From: Allium sativum | Taxonomy: Eukaryota > Streptophyta > Magnoliopsida > Asparagales > Amaryllidaceae | Length of the DNA: 64,000 nt | NCBI GenBank assembly: GCA_030737875.1 | Contig: CM060915.1 | Location: forward strand, 630,170,786-630,234,785 | Direction: 5' to 3' | Shown here: piece by piece, positions 1-12,395 of the stretch | Layout of the letters: each line of letters begins with the position of its first letter | Position numbering within the stretch: the first letter of the stretch is position 1 | Translations under genes and position numbers: made by a program | Notes under the pieces: generated by a model | What the model saw: the letters and a program-made list of their open reading frames with translations, nothing else | Database searches by the model: none | What the model was told of the DNA's origin: nothing

Positions 1-745
1 GTTTGTTAAAGAAGTTAAATGGAATAATTTTTGTTAATTTAATGAAATAATATTCTAAACAAAATTGAAATGATTTGTGATATTATAAAGACATATGATC
101 GGTTTTAAAATGGTAAAAAGGGGTTATGATGTGGTTTTTATGAAATTGGAACTTATTGTACGTTGGTTGAGTTGAGTAACTTTTGAGTTGTCAATCTGAT
201 GTTGGTTTTGTCCTTCAGGGTGGATACTGAGAGATTTATTCACTTACCAATTTACAATGAGGGTCTAATGAGTAGAAGTGAAGTGATAATTGACTTTTCC
301 TATATCTAATAAGAAAGCAAAATGTTTTTTTTCTGAATTAGGAGTATTAACTAACGAATGGTAAATTAAAGAGGTTAAATGATGTTAGGTACTGAATCGG
401 TAAATTCATTTTATTTTTATGGATGAATGGTTGTCTATTTGATAGTTAATTAACCGACTATCAAATCTGGTCTATACGATTGTGGTATGGAATGACCAAG
501 ATCGAATTTATATTCGAATACCATTCCGACTAGTAAATACGTGAAAGGTGAAAGATGCTGATTGAAGATGGAGCAATTGAAGACCGTTGATCTTCATGAG
601 CAGAAGAACTACTTGTTGAATTTCTCTGGTTATCCCTGAGATATTTCGGTAGTGATTCTGTTGTGATTGGAATCTATGGATTGCAAGGAATTCTTGCTAC
701 TAATCCATAGCGTGATACCTATGATGTGGTAGAAGGGTGCCTTCG
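1..745. other. Unassigned AT-rich flank, left part
   Basis: No supported gene. The stretch is AT-rich, with frequent stops in all frames. It is continuous with 7470 onward once element A (746-7464) and one copy of its CTTCG duplication are removed. Read across that join, a short open stretch (starting near 712, continuing at 7470) runs about 40 codons, but I recognise no domain in it. It may be the body of an older transposable element. Confidence 0.5.
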
Positions 746-3700
746 TGTGAAAACCCGTAACTTCCCCGTAAAGGAAAGCGGCGGATAGTTCGAGAACAAG
801 CCACAACAGAATACATACAAAAGAACGTTTCATTGTATATTACAACAATGCATCAGATTACAAGAATATACAGAGCATAAATGAATATTACAAAGAAATA
901 ACAGAGATTTAAATTACATTTAAATACATAGCAGTGGAAAAAAATACAATACACAACTAGAAGAGATATACGGATACAAAGCTTTCCGGATATCGTTCCA
1001 GCTGTAACCCAGGATCCTGTGAATATAAATCTGCGAAACCAAAACTACTAGCTGCCCGTGTCAAAATAAGGGCACCCAGAGTTTAGGTTAAAACAATAAA
1101 CTCCAGGTCAGTCATGTGACTGGTGTGAGAACTAAAACAGTTATTATTCTTTATTTTAAAAGTTAGATAAATCAAGGGACCACGCCGTATAACACGGAAC
1201 GGGTTTCCTCCTAAGAATACCAGTGCATAAAACAAACAGCGCAATGCTAAATAAAGAAAAATGAAGCTGTTATAAGACCCAGGTCCCATCACACAATGCA
1301 ACGCAGCCGAGGATAGGGTTTTCCCTTATAACAGCCAAAGAATGCTTGATACGGTTAAAACAAATCGCTTGATACTATTATAAGTGCATAGTGTATAAAA
1401 CAACTTCAAATCATAAGTATCAATCATAGGCGGCATGAGCGCCCCATCCCACTATGTCGCCATACTAGGCTCTACAAATAAAACCGCAGAATCACGTATT
1501 TGGAAATTGGGTTTCCATCTATGAACCGAGGCAAAAGATAGTCCTCAACCGATTCGAGACAATCTAGCCCATGTCTCAGGAACAGCCGCAACTGCCCCAT
1601 GGAGCTACAGGGCCAGTCCACCGATGTGGATTATTATTCCTGAACACTACGTTTCCCCGCCCTTTGCGGCGTAAATGAGCCAACGAATGACTCCATCGGA
1701 CCCGGATCGTCCGATCAAACCGAGGCGCCTCGCAACAGCAACAACCACATAAGTCAAACTCGTCAGGGCGTGTAAAACCACTGATGCCACTTTTTAGCTA
1801 GAAGGAAACGCATGCCCTCCCTGAGGTCCGTCTCCCGTTTCTGGTTCATACAGGGTGTGAAACTCGCGAAGTAAACGTTACACAAAGCTAAGCCACAAAG
1901 GCCGTGCTTTGATCATCACCACAAGACTTTGCTTTTCAACAGAAGCCTTGATCAATTGCCACTTAGGCATGCCACACAGGCAATTCACTCCATGCGTTTG
2001 ATATCCATCAATATATAACCCCTGAGCTTGTACGTCTCAGAGAAGGGCGTTAAGCAAGAGAATAAATTCTCCGCCGCCAAACAGATATATATTTAATAGA
2101 GATCAATCACACGGACTAAAATCCAATGTCAGACACGCAGTCCATTTACAAGTCCGTTCTGGGTCTGAACGAAACCGGAGGCACCTAGTACCCCGCATAT
2201 CCTTCGATCTCCAAGTACGTCTGGACGATCACTAACTGTTTCCATCTTCTTGGGTGTACAGCCCAATCAAGATCATCAGTAATTACCCAAACGACGTGAA
2301 GACTTCCGGTCTTCGACCACCGTCTTCATCTTCGACTTATCGTCGTATCAGTTATTCAGAATGGGATAAACCCGGTCTTTCCGAATAACTCGCGTATATT
2401 TTAAATAAGTGTTACACAAACACAACATACGCCTCATTCCAATTCATCAGTCACTAACCGTAAATTAATCAAGAGAATAATTTCCCAAATATTAACCCCG
2501 AAGGCCGAAACCAACATCAGATCAATATCCAGAAAACCATTCTGCTTGGCTAACCGACAGTTAGTTTCTAAATTTCACATTCATAGGGAAAGGTTCCCAT
2601 TAATTTTATCCAAGATAAATTCCTTGAATTTATTCTTTATTCTATTTTTGAATCTCAATTCAAACTAGTCGGGATTAGCGAACCTTACCGAAGTAATCAT
2701 TTATTTTAATTTCCCCATCCCAACCTATTCATCCCATGAAGTAAAACTGGTAATACTTCATATCTAACACCACAGTGTTATCGGTAAATTCAATTACCAT
2801 TTCACGTTCAAATCTAATTAAAGATTTAACTATCGCCTGGAGAAAAACTGGTGATACTCCATTTTCGATCATTTCAATCTAATTAAAGATTCATTAAAAC
2901 TCCACTTAGTTTTAATCTTCGACTGGGTTAAAGAATCAGTGTCATTTAAAACACGGTTCACGATAAACCCAAAATCACATTCCATTAATTATCGGGTTAA
3001 AGAACAAGTGTTATTTAAAACACTGTTCACGATAAACCCAAAAATCAATATCAATTCAATTCCAATTAAATATTATTTAATTGGTACACTTCATTAAATC
3101 TAAATAAAAAGAATTAATCTTTTCTCAACTGGGTTCAAGAACAGTGTTAGTGAAGACACCATTCACGACAAACCCAAATCACATTTGATATTCAATACAA
3201 GGCTCTGAATAGAAAATATATCGGCTTATATTCAATATCAAATTCTACGATTAACAAATGTTGTATTGGAAATAACGATATAAATATATATCTTTCAAAT
3301 TTCCATAACAACATCTATATAATCACGAATTCCAACATCGAAATATTCCGAAGACAATTTCGATTCAAATCCACTCCAATGCAATCATTGGAAATTCTGG
3401 TTATTTTTAAAACCCTTTTCAAATTCAATTTATTTATTTAAAAATAAATAGAATTATAATTCTAGTTCAAAACTAGTTCAGTTCGATAAAAATCTATTTT
3501 TATCTTTTCAAATATGGAGTTTTTCATCCCAATCCTTTCTAAATCATTTCTTATGATTTTACACAAATTATTACTATTTTTAATAATTTTATCAAGGCCC
3601 GTACAGTCGATTTCCATCAACGGCCATCGAACTGCACTTACAGTGACCTTTTTCAAATTTGATTTGGACATAATTCCAAATCCAACCGTTAGATTTCTAA

Positions 3701-4069
3701 TTTCTAATATTCGTTAGAAAGCTCTTTTCGATACGAACCCAACGGTTCCGGTTTTAGGAGAATCCGACGGTCGGATCTCCCGTAATGTCCGTTTGAAATA
3801 AATGGTCGAAATTCACGAACTGCCGCGGCGCAGCGCGTTCTATTCAGGCCATTATATTATATATATAATATATATATCGTCGATTTCTATTTAAAACGAA
3901 TTTTATAAATAGTTTTAAATTCGTTTCAAAAGCAATTTCAACTTCCATTTCAATTAAAATCAAAATTGAATTCTTCTTTATAAATTCGTTTTAAAATTCA
4001 TTTCTATTCAATTCAAATTTCAATTCAATTTGAATTCATTTCAATTCGCTTTCAATTCAATTTGAATTC

Positions 4070-4474
4070 GTTTTCAATTCAATTCATTTCGAAATCGTTT
4101 TTAATTCAATTCATTTCGAAATCGTTTTCAATTCAATTCATTTCGAAATCGTTTTCAATTCAATTCATTTCGAAATCGTTTTCAATTCAATTCATTTCGA
4201 AATCGTTTTCAATTCAATTCATTTCGAAATCGTTTTTAATTCAATTCATTTCGAAATCGTTTTTAATTCAATTCATTTCGAAATCGTTTTCAATTCATTT
4301 CATTTCGAAATCGTTTTCAATTCATTTCATTTCGAAATCGTTTTCAATTCATTTCATTTCGAAATCGTTTTCAATTCATTTTATTTCGAAATCGTTTTCA
4401 ATTCATTTCATTTCGAAATCGTTTTCAATTCATTTCATTTCGAAATCGTTTTCAATTCATTTCATTTCGAAATC
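4070..4474. repeat. 27-bp minisatellite, 15 units
   Basis: Fifteen consecutive units of a 27-bp sequence (core TTCATTTCGAAATCG) fill exactly 405 bp. The left units read CAATTCAATTCATT and the right units CAATTCATTTCATT, so variants are clustered, which suggests local expansion. Because 27 is a multiple of three, the array is open in one frame as a nonapeptide repeat (SFSIQFISK). This is a by-product of the period, not a gene. The homologous array in element C (62393-62527) has only five units. Confidence 0.9.
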
Positions 4475-4599
4475 GTTTAAAATCGATATAAATATCGTTC
4501 ACGTCAAAATAGCGTCAATCTAATCAACACGGCTTCATAAATTTCTATTTTCAAATATTCTATTTCAAATATTTCTTTTTCAAAATAGTTGTTATTATC

Positions 4600-4775
4600 A
4601 AAATATTTCGTTCAACACATGACCAATCTCAATGGATGAGTACTGTCAACACATGAACCTTTATTTTATATTGATAAAGATGTAAATTTTATTACTAAAA
4701 TATTTCGTTCAACACATGACCAATCTCAAGGGATGAGTACTGTCAACACATGAACCTTTATTTTATATTATTCTT
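4600..4775. repeat. About 98-bp tandem repeat, roughly two units
   Basis: Two units each carry the phrase TCAACACATGA twice, about 40 bp apart, followed by CCTTTATTTTATATTG. The same array is longer in element C (62653-63015). Confidence 0.75.
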
Positions 4776-5623
4776 TATTTTCTAAATTGGAATGAGGCCC
4801 AATCAATCACCATATAATTTTAATTATATGGATTTTCATACATTACACACATATAATAGCATTGCAAAATAATCAACCATCAACCAAAGTGCACTACACT
4901 GTATAAGCATCAAATATAGATATCTAACGCTTATAACAGCCTGTCAATCAATCGATCGACATATTTAATCAATCAGGATGAGTGAACTTCAAATTTCATC
5001 CCAACACCCGTGTGGGGTTTCAAACAATCAAACACAGATTTTATTTGTGCAGTTGGGCGATGTGTAAAATTTATCGACCCAATCAATGTCCTTCAAATAG
5101 GTGTACATAAACAAACCGTCTGGTTTGTAAATGAAGATTTATTTATTCACATTCACGTTAAAAATTATATTTTTAACGATAAAACATTTTATTCCAACAT
5201 ATGAATTTCTATTTAGTTCATTCTTTAAATAAAATGATATTTTTATTTATCTAACTTATTTTAGAAAATTTCGGCGGCATAACGGCACGATACTAGAAAC
5301 GGGACGAGGCCTAGCCTTATCCCCGGTCTAGTGAAGGACCACGCCATTCACACATCAATCAAATTCACCAAACAACCAAATTCAAATCAAATAATCTGAC
5401 TAACCTATGCAACCAAACAAACAAGTCCATGGTCTGTGGACGATTGTGTCGGGTGCTACTAAGCACCGTCTGCATCCTAGTATATATATATATATATAAC
5501 TAGAAAAAGAAATTGAAAGGTGAGAAATTCTCACCAATAGCTACCCTAACTCCATGGCACTTCTAATGCAGGAAATCTTCACTGTTCTCGTCGATATCAC
5601 TTTCTTTGCCCGTAGCCACTACA

Positions 5624-5849
5624 TATGTAAAAATCGAATTTTTACTTCGCTATTCAATATATAAAAATTGAATTTTTACTTCGCTATTCAATATATAAAA
5701 ATCGAATTTTTACTTCGCTATTCAATATATAAAAATCGAATTTTTACTTCGCTATTCAATATATAAAAATCGAATTTTTACTTCGATGTTCAATATATAA
5801 AAATCGAATTTTTACTTCGATGTTCAATATATAAAAATCAAATTTTTAT
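5624..5849. repeat. 34-bp tandem repeat, between six and seven units
   Basis: Units contain AAAAATCGAATTTTTACTTCG followed by CTATTCAATATAT, repeating every 34 bp. The AAAAATYGAATTTTT core is nearly self-complementary. The start of the same array appears at the end of the window in element C (63958-64000). Confidence 0.85.
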
Positions 5850-5884
5850 ACTACTTCATATATAAAGATAGACACTTTATTCTA

Positions 5885-5998
5885 TTTCAAAAAAATATAG
5901 ACTTCACCTTTTTTAAAAAATATAGACTTCACCTTTTTTTTAACATATATACTTCACCTTTTTAAAAATATAGACTTCACCTTTTTTTAAAAATATCA
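5885..5998. repeat. Short degenerate repeat, TATAGACTTCACCTTTTT
   Basis: About four imperfect units of TATAGACTTCACC plus a T-run and an A-run lie immediately downstream of the 34-bp array within element A. Confidence 0.65.
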
Positions 5999-6179
5999 TT
6001 CCTTTTTATAAACTAAAAATCAAATCTTTTTAATGTTATAAAACAAATCTTCTTCAAACATTATATTTTTTTATACTTTTAAAAAATCAGTTTTTTTTTC
6101 TTCCTAATTAAAATCGGATAAAACAATATAAATAAAATAAAGAAATAAAAATAAAATAAACTTACAGTGTTCGTAAAAA

Positions 6180-6440
6180 AAAGAAGAGGGGATGTTCGCC
6201 TGAGCTGCGTCGAAGGTGCCAGGTGGGGGCTGAGCAGTCGGAGGTCACTCCAGGGGCGCGCAGGTGGGTCTGATGGGGGAGGGGGGGTCGACGACTGATT
6301 GGTGGTGGGAGGGTGGTCACGACGTCGGTTTAGGGGAAATGGGCTAGGGCGTCGCGGTTTTGTGGGGGTCTGAGAAGAGAGAGAGAGAGGAGTTGGGGGA
6401 GGGGTGGCGGTTGACTAGCGGTGGGCGCGAGGGGATCGAT
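6180..6440. other. G-rich segment inside element A
   Basis: A sharp compositional island in an AT-rich element, with many GGGG runs on the plus strand and a GA-repeat near 6376-6396. Element B has a positional equivalent (about 31880-32150). In the minus-strand LTR orientation this lies about 1.0-1.3 kb from the LTR start, where a promoter or 5' leader could be. No coding sequence is supported; the short open frame at 6421-6699 shows no domain. Confidence 0.5.
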
Positions 6441-7469
6441 GTTGGCGGTGGCGGCTGGGGAGAATCGTCGATGTCTTCTGGTTTTTTTTTTTTCGTTTTA
6501 CTTCGATTTCTGTTTTGAAAGAAAACAGGGGGGGCAGAAGATAAGGGAAAGGGGTTTTTTTTATTTTATTTTATTATTTAATTATTTAATTCAACCTAAA
6601 GTTGACTTTTTCATACGACCTCGAAACAAGGCCCACCGCCTGTCGCCCATAGCGTTTTACCCCCATTCCGAACACAATGGGATATGTATCGCTAGCTGAT
6701 TTGATCGTTTCGATCAGTTTCCTTTAAATCTACATTTAAATCGCTATATTGAATTTTAAACGTACATTTCAAATTACCGGGGTCACATGCTAACTCTAAA
6801 AATTCTCAAAAAATATTTTCTAGGTTCGTATTGACGACACGGTCCTAACAAAACTAGTTTCGCCGAATTCTAAGACCGTTGGAAAAATGGCCATTTTACA
6901 GTCGATTAAAATCAACTGAAACTGGTCAAACGCGTTTTCCTTTGCCACGCTCACATATTAATTCGAAAATTTATGAAATTTGAAACCTAGCAATAAATTG
7001 ACATCACGGATCCAACAAAAGTGGTTTCGTCGAAATCCGAGTTCGTTTGCAAAATTCCCATTTTTAAGGGCCTGAATTCCATAGCGACTATTCAGAATTT
7101 TCAACTGGACATATCTTTTGATTCCCGCTATGAAATCTTGATTTTTCGGATTCGATAGAAAGATATTATCAATTAGATCCTATCATTTTTGGTTTCACTA
7201 AAATCCGGATTGTTTTGCACCCGGTACATTCAATTGAAGTTTGAAATCGAATTATCGAACTACCGCGCCATTTTCAATTCTATTTATAATTATATATAAA
7301 TATTTATATTCTAACGACGACGCGTATAAATATATACGTTCGCATTATATTCAAAATAAATTTCTCGTCGATACTATTTAAAATAATCTATTTTAAATAT
7401 TCAAAATTCGCTAAAATTGCCAAAATAAAAATTTTAAACTGGCCCAGATTTTCGGGTTGTTACACTTCG

Positions 7470-9592
7470 GTTCATCCTGTTCCTGGACGACTTGTGTGGA
7501 CAGATGTCTGATGGAGTATTTCCAAAGGGATTACATACATTGATTTCTTCAAACGTACCATAGTTGGTGGCGGAGAGGGGCACTTCTCTTAGCTTAACAA
7601 CTAGAGTATTTTGTGGACGTCAATTAGTGATTCATGGCGGATCTAACGATGTGACATTCAAAGTGAGTGGTGACCAGATATTCTGAAGGATAAGCTTAAC
7701 CTCAAGCCTCATCAATCGGGAAATGATAGAATTTGGGTTGGTTGCATGGCTATGTGGATCACTCCCATTAGGATGTATTGTCACCATTTAGAGAACATTC
7801 ATATTTGTTCTTCTTTTCGCTTCTGTATCTCCCGATAACGGTTGTGTTGGATCCAACCGTCGGTGACAATATATTCGGAACATTCACGCGAAATGAATGG
7901 TCGGTCATGTTTAGCCTACGTTGCAAGATGTTCTTGTTGAACCCGTTGTATTCCTCTCTAGAGATACACTAACGGAAGGTGGTCCCATACCTTTCCATAG
8001 TTGGAAATCCATTCTCCAATAAGAGCCCATAGTTTTTTATTGTATACTATATATGTACAGCGTGAGATGCAAGCATTCTGCTAGATTGTTATTTATTTGT
8101 ATTTAGACATTATCATAATATCAAAAAAGATATGATTTCAAAATGTTTTGGGTTATCGTAAGGCAAAAACCGTTCGTGTTTACGTGTGGATTTGGTCTTC
8201 TGATTATCCTTTTCTTTCAAAAAGATTTTGGCTTTAAAATCAAGTTGGATGATACCTTTAAACTTAGTGAGTTTTTCTCACGCTGGTTCACTAGACTGAT
8301 CCTGGCGTTTGCAATGCTCGGGTCAAGCCGAGTTTTATACGTTTAGGTTATCGGATGCCGTGAAGAGACAAGCTGGAAGAGTTCAGACATATGAAATTAT
8401 ATAGTTACTATATGAGAACAGGTTATTATAACTACCTAGTTATGTTGATTTACTCTGATGGTTGTAAGTATTTTTCAAAGCTCTCAATAAAGATTTATTT
8501 CTATATTATATTTGTTCCGCTGTGATGTAATACTTTGTATTTTGTTGCTTCTTCTATTCTAATATTTCTTTCATTCTTTTCTCACCTCTAATTACTTTCT
8601 ATTAACTGTCTGGTGTTTTCAATACTTGAGTTTTGGAAAGTAATATAGGTTTATGCATTATTGTTGGAATTTGGGCGTTGAATTCCTATGGGTCATTACA
8701 AAAGCGATCAATGTCGACTACTATTGATGATTGGCCAATTTTGGTGTGGATGATAGTAAGGCTTCGAGGAGCAAAATATGATATTTTTTTCAAAGGTGGT
8801 TTCGATGGATGACTCTTCAACCTATGGTTTTGGTGCTGAGGTAGAGATGCCATGCTTTAATGGTGCAATTTCGTCATCCAGTAATGATGATACCACAATG
8901 GTAAGTGGTGGCTTCAATAATAAATGACTATACTCCAAGATGAAGAGTATGTGATGATGAGTCATGGGAACTAGTAGAGGAGGATAGGGGATACACAAGT
9001 GAGTTAGACAATAAGTTGGTCATCTAGGTTGGTTTCGACCAAGGTGACTTCTGATAGGAGACATAGAGGCAGTTCCAGATTTGGCTCTACTGTGGATGAC
9101 ATGTGCACAAGGATCAAGGACACACGAAAGGTTCGACGGGTACCTAGGAAGAAGGGTAGTAGGCATGATGTCCATATGGACTAAGTTGGGTCCTCCTTAA
9201 ATCCAATTTTATAGATTATTTCTAAATTAGAAATTCATGGCATCCACCTAAACCAAGTTGGGCCTTTATCTTGTGGTGTACATGATGATACGACCTAGTT
9301 CTTGGTTGACCGAGTGACATAAATTTGAGAACAAAAGGACCAACCGTTATCATGTATCCAACGCATCAAATGATTGATTGTGAGGATGGATGATGGACCT
9401 TGTCTAATGCTGAAAGCCAAGAACTATAAATGTTGCAGCCATCTATAGTATTAACTTGGTGATAGAAAATGGATATGTTAATAAATCATAACATCAAAGA
9501 ACATAAGAATATGAAATTTTTCACAACAACATTCATTAATAATCATTCATTATATGTTCCCATTCTCAAATCCCTTGTTTAGATCGAAGATA
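7470..9592. other. Unassigned flank, right part
   Basis: No gene is supported. Near 8486-8520 an AATAAA is followed by TTCCGCTGTGA, the motif pair seen near the 3' end of the LTRs elsewhere in this window. An old plus-strand LTR may therefore end around 8700 (CATTACA), but no primer-binding site follows. The rest (8700-9592) shows nothing I can identify. Confidence 0.4.
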
Positions 9593-10714
9593 ATTATTGA
9601 AACACCCCACCTCCGTTAAGGTCACTCACAAAGGGAATGCCTTAATTTTGGGGGAGGTTTATAAGTAAAAGCCACATATAAACTCAAGACATATATAAAC
9701 ACACATATTTTAAACAGCGGAAACCAAACAGACTTTTATTTCATTAATACGTGTTCAAAACAAAACATTCCATAATTGTCTCAAAATACTTCCAACATTA
9801 CAACCTCATTTATGTCTGGATTATTAAAGAAGCATAAAACATAAATAATGTGACAAAAATCCCCATAGTGATATCCAAAGCCATAATCCGAGCAAAAGAG
9901 ATCCAAATCGTACATCTACGGTCTTGGAGCTTGTAAAGAGTCTAACTGAGCTGAGCTGTTTCCTCCCTGTGGACCTGAGGGGGGAACGAAAGAAAAGAAG
10001 ACGAAAAGAAAATAGGGTCAGACATAAAGCCTGAGTAAATCTAGTAACTTTTCAGTATGTGAATAAGAAAAGGGCATGATAGATATATACTGAAAATAGG
10101 AAAGTGTCACAAGCTAAGGAAGTGTCGTATGTACTATCGCACCCATGCTATATCTCTGCATCTACTTGAGTTTATTCTAACTAGCACCCCATGGTGAGGG
10201 TGAAGTGATCCCCATTTCTAATTAAAGATCGGCTCCTATCCGCTTTAACATGTGTCATACGACCCCCAAGAATTGTAGATACCAATGCTGGCCCCACCAT
10301 GGGTTGTATCAAGACCCGTGGTGGCGGCCCCGACACAAATTCTAGAAGGCATAGGTTATACTATTGGTGTCCCTAGTGCCCTGGTTGTCTGCTCCGGAGT
10401 GTGTGCACGCCCGCACCCCGTTAGACCTACACTGTGCTCACACAGCCGTCGTTTTGACCACTTAGAATTAGCCCAGTAATCGTGCCCCACCCTGCCTAGT
10501 TTCAGGGTACCGTTGATACCTTCCTTGGGTTACTACTGAAACGGGTCCCTCGTTACCAGGATTTTCTAGTCAAACATGTTAAGTGGTTAAGTTTCTGTAT
10601 TTACCTAACCCTACCCATCAATGTTGAATTTGGTTAAGTGTTATAGTTGACTTAACCCTACCATCTGTCCTTAGCCTCTTAGGAGCACCTGACCACTCAC
10701 ATTAGACATGTATT

Positions 10715-10765
10715 GCTACAGTTACTGGATATGCCGGTCGGTTCCGGGCAGGTTTACACCGTAGC
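10715..10765 (-). other. Stem-loop module 1 in LTR1
   Basis: Arms 10715-10722 and 10758-10765 pair over eight positions with one A/C mismatch (GCTACAGT with ACCGTAGC). The conserved loop between them, read on the minus strand, contains GTAAACCTGCCCGGAACCG and CATATCCAGTA. LTR2 and LTR3 have the perfect stem GCTACGGT/ACCGTAGC (18221-18228 with 18264-18271; 25687-25694 with 25730-25737). Confidence 0.7.
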
Positions 10766-10826
10766 TCAGTCTAACCTCGGGTCATTATTGGGCTCAATGC
10801 TTAACCACCCACATTGGATAGGTATT

Positions 10827-10876
10827 GTTGTGACTACTGGACAGCCGGGCGGGTCCGGGCAGGTTTACATCACAAC
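10827..10876 (-). other. Stem-loop module 2 in LTR1
   Basis: GTTGTGA (10827-10833) pairs perfectly with TCACAAC (10870-10876) around a loop closely related to that of module 1. LTR2 and LTR3 lack eight bases (ATCACAAC) here, so the stem is lost in both. Confidence 0.7.
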
Positions 10877-12071
10877 TCAATCCAACCTCGGGTTAAGCAT
10901 ATCGTGTATTCTAAATTTACATATTTTATTACTTCTCAATTATATACGTAAATGTCATAACTTTTATTCTTGGGTATATCAATTCATACCGCTTAAATGT
11001 CATTGTCATTGGCATGTGCCAAACATGCCAACATATTTGTTCATGTTTTACACCCAACGCTATTACCCCCGTTTATACGTTCGCAACGTTATAACAAATG
11101 TTGGGCTCGATACAATTCAGCCTTACTTTATAAGCGTGAGAAAAAGGGGAAATCAAGAACATGTAATATTTTACAACATATAAGGGCGTGTGTCGCATGA
11201 ACTTGCAATTTAGCGATATTAACATAAATGATGGATCATGTGAACTTGCATTAAAATCAAAGTATAACAAAGTAGGTGACATATGAAATGGCATAGTTTA
11301 GGTTTATACAAACTTGTGTTTAAACATGTTTATCTTGGCATAATGTCAAACACAAAACTAGCATGTTGTATATTCACCAAAATGTCCAATTATAGCATCT
11401 AATCACATAGACTATTTCAACATGAACTTGCATAGTTTATGAAAACCAAACGATACTTAACATAGATCCAATTATACTTGCAAATAAACATGAAAATGAT
11501 ATCATAGGTTTTGGGTCATGTAGGCATAAAAGGTTTCAAATCTAGAACATGTTTACATAAGCCTTAACTTAGACTTAGTGAATGTATATAATACATGTCA
11601 TAGGCATAAACAAAAAGGGATCAATTTCTAGTTTTTGCCACAAACTTACAAGTGCCAATGTTTTCATATACAATTGTTCAATAGGCTTGCATTAATCAAT
11701 TTATGCCACAAACACCAATAAACAAGTCATGATAGAACCATTACAGTACACAGAATTTATACAATACAATAACATAATTCTATTTTCATTTACATCGAAT
11801 CACATCACAATTTTTATTCATATTCTGAAAGGTCACTATACTTACAACGAATGCAGATTCTTGAATTCTGGATTCTGAATTTTGAAATTGAGATGCACTC
11901 CTTTGGGTAGACTAACATTGCGTTGATCTATTTGATTTAACTTTTATCTTCTTCTTAATTTGATTCTTCTCTAGGCTTTTCTCTCTTGACGGCTATGTTC
12001 AATTCCTCCCTAGTAGCATGACGACTCCTTTCTTATTTTTTTGTGTGAATTTTCAGTTGAGACTTAGGGTG

Positions 12072-12079
12072 TTTTTATA
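12072..12079 (-). promoter_or_regulatory. TATA box of LTR1
   Basis: TATAAAAA on the minus strand lies within a context conserved in the related LTRs (AAATCTATAAAwACACCCTAAG). Transcription would start roughly 30 bp further left. The matching site in LTR2 is 19569-19576. LTR3 has lost it by deletion. Confidence 0.65.
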
Positions 12080-12215
12080 GATTTTTAAATTTTTTTGAGC
12101 CATCAAATGAAGACAGGAGGAATCTAGGCCATACAATGTTCAAAGAGCCAATCAAGAGGTGACACGTCAGCCCTAGTGACACACAGGGCCATAGAAATTC
12201 AAGCCAGAGCCAGAC

Positions 12216-12395
12216 CTAGCCAGCCAGGTCGACCAGGCAGGTCGACTGGCAGGTTGACACCCAGGTCGACACTGTGGTCGACCTGGGGTGGCCAGGTCGA
12301 CAACGTGGTCGACCTGGGGTGGCCAGGTCGACACCGTGGTCGACCTGGGGAGGCCAGGTCGACACCGTGGTCGACCCTATGGTCGACCTGGTCTC
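12216..12395. repeat. GGTCGAC-rich 31-bp array in LTR1
   Basis: The core is three units of about 31 bp containing GTGGTCGACCTGG and CCAGGTCGAC, with further GGTCGAC copies on both sides. It is rich in the palindrome GTCGAC and therefore in CpG, and it lies upstream of the TATA box. LTR2 (19724-19860) has one unit fewer. LTR3 (27065-27210) and both LTRs of the 34489-45640 element hold related, shorter arrays. Confidence 0.85.

Larger units (their letters stand above)
746..7464 (-). mobile_element. Long LTR-like element A, probable solo LTR of 6.7 kb
   Basis: The element begins TGTGAAAACCCG and ends CGGGTTGTTACA, so it has TG...CA ends and imperfect 12-bp terminal inverted repeats. It is flanked by a perfect 5-bp duplication CTTCG (741-745 and 7465-7469), the mark of integrase-mediated insertion. 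No gag, pol, primer-binding site or polypurine tract is visible, and no part recurs as a second LTR within it. That fits a solo LTR left by LTR-LTR recombination, or a non-coding LARD-like element. The minus orientation is inferred from the TGTAACA-type start on that strand and a CAGTGGAAA motif near the left end, placed like the near-poly(A) motif of the gypsy LTRs. Copies B (28230-33082) and C (59361 onward) are relatives. At 6.7 kb it is very long for an LTR. Confidence 0.75.

Noticed and set aside
4070..4474. Regular repeats resembling a CRISPR array
   Set aside because: Units are contiguous with no unique spacers, and the context is a plant retroelement.
4062..4523. A 153-codon open frame of nonapeptide repeats, which could be read as a repetitive protein
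   Set aside because: It is the 27-bp minisatellite read in a frame that happens to be open. The homologous array in element C has a different unit number and no conserved flanking coding sequence.
10285..11200. Open frames of 64-156 codons within LTR1 (repeated in LTR2 and LTR3)
   Set aside because: They lie in the GC-richer stem-loop part of the LTR, show no known domain, and differ in length between LTR copies through indels without frame conservation.
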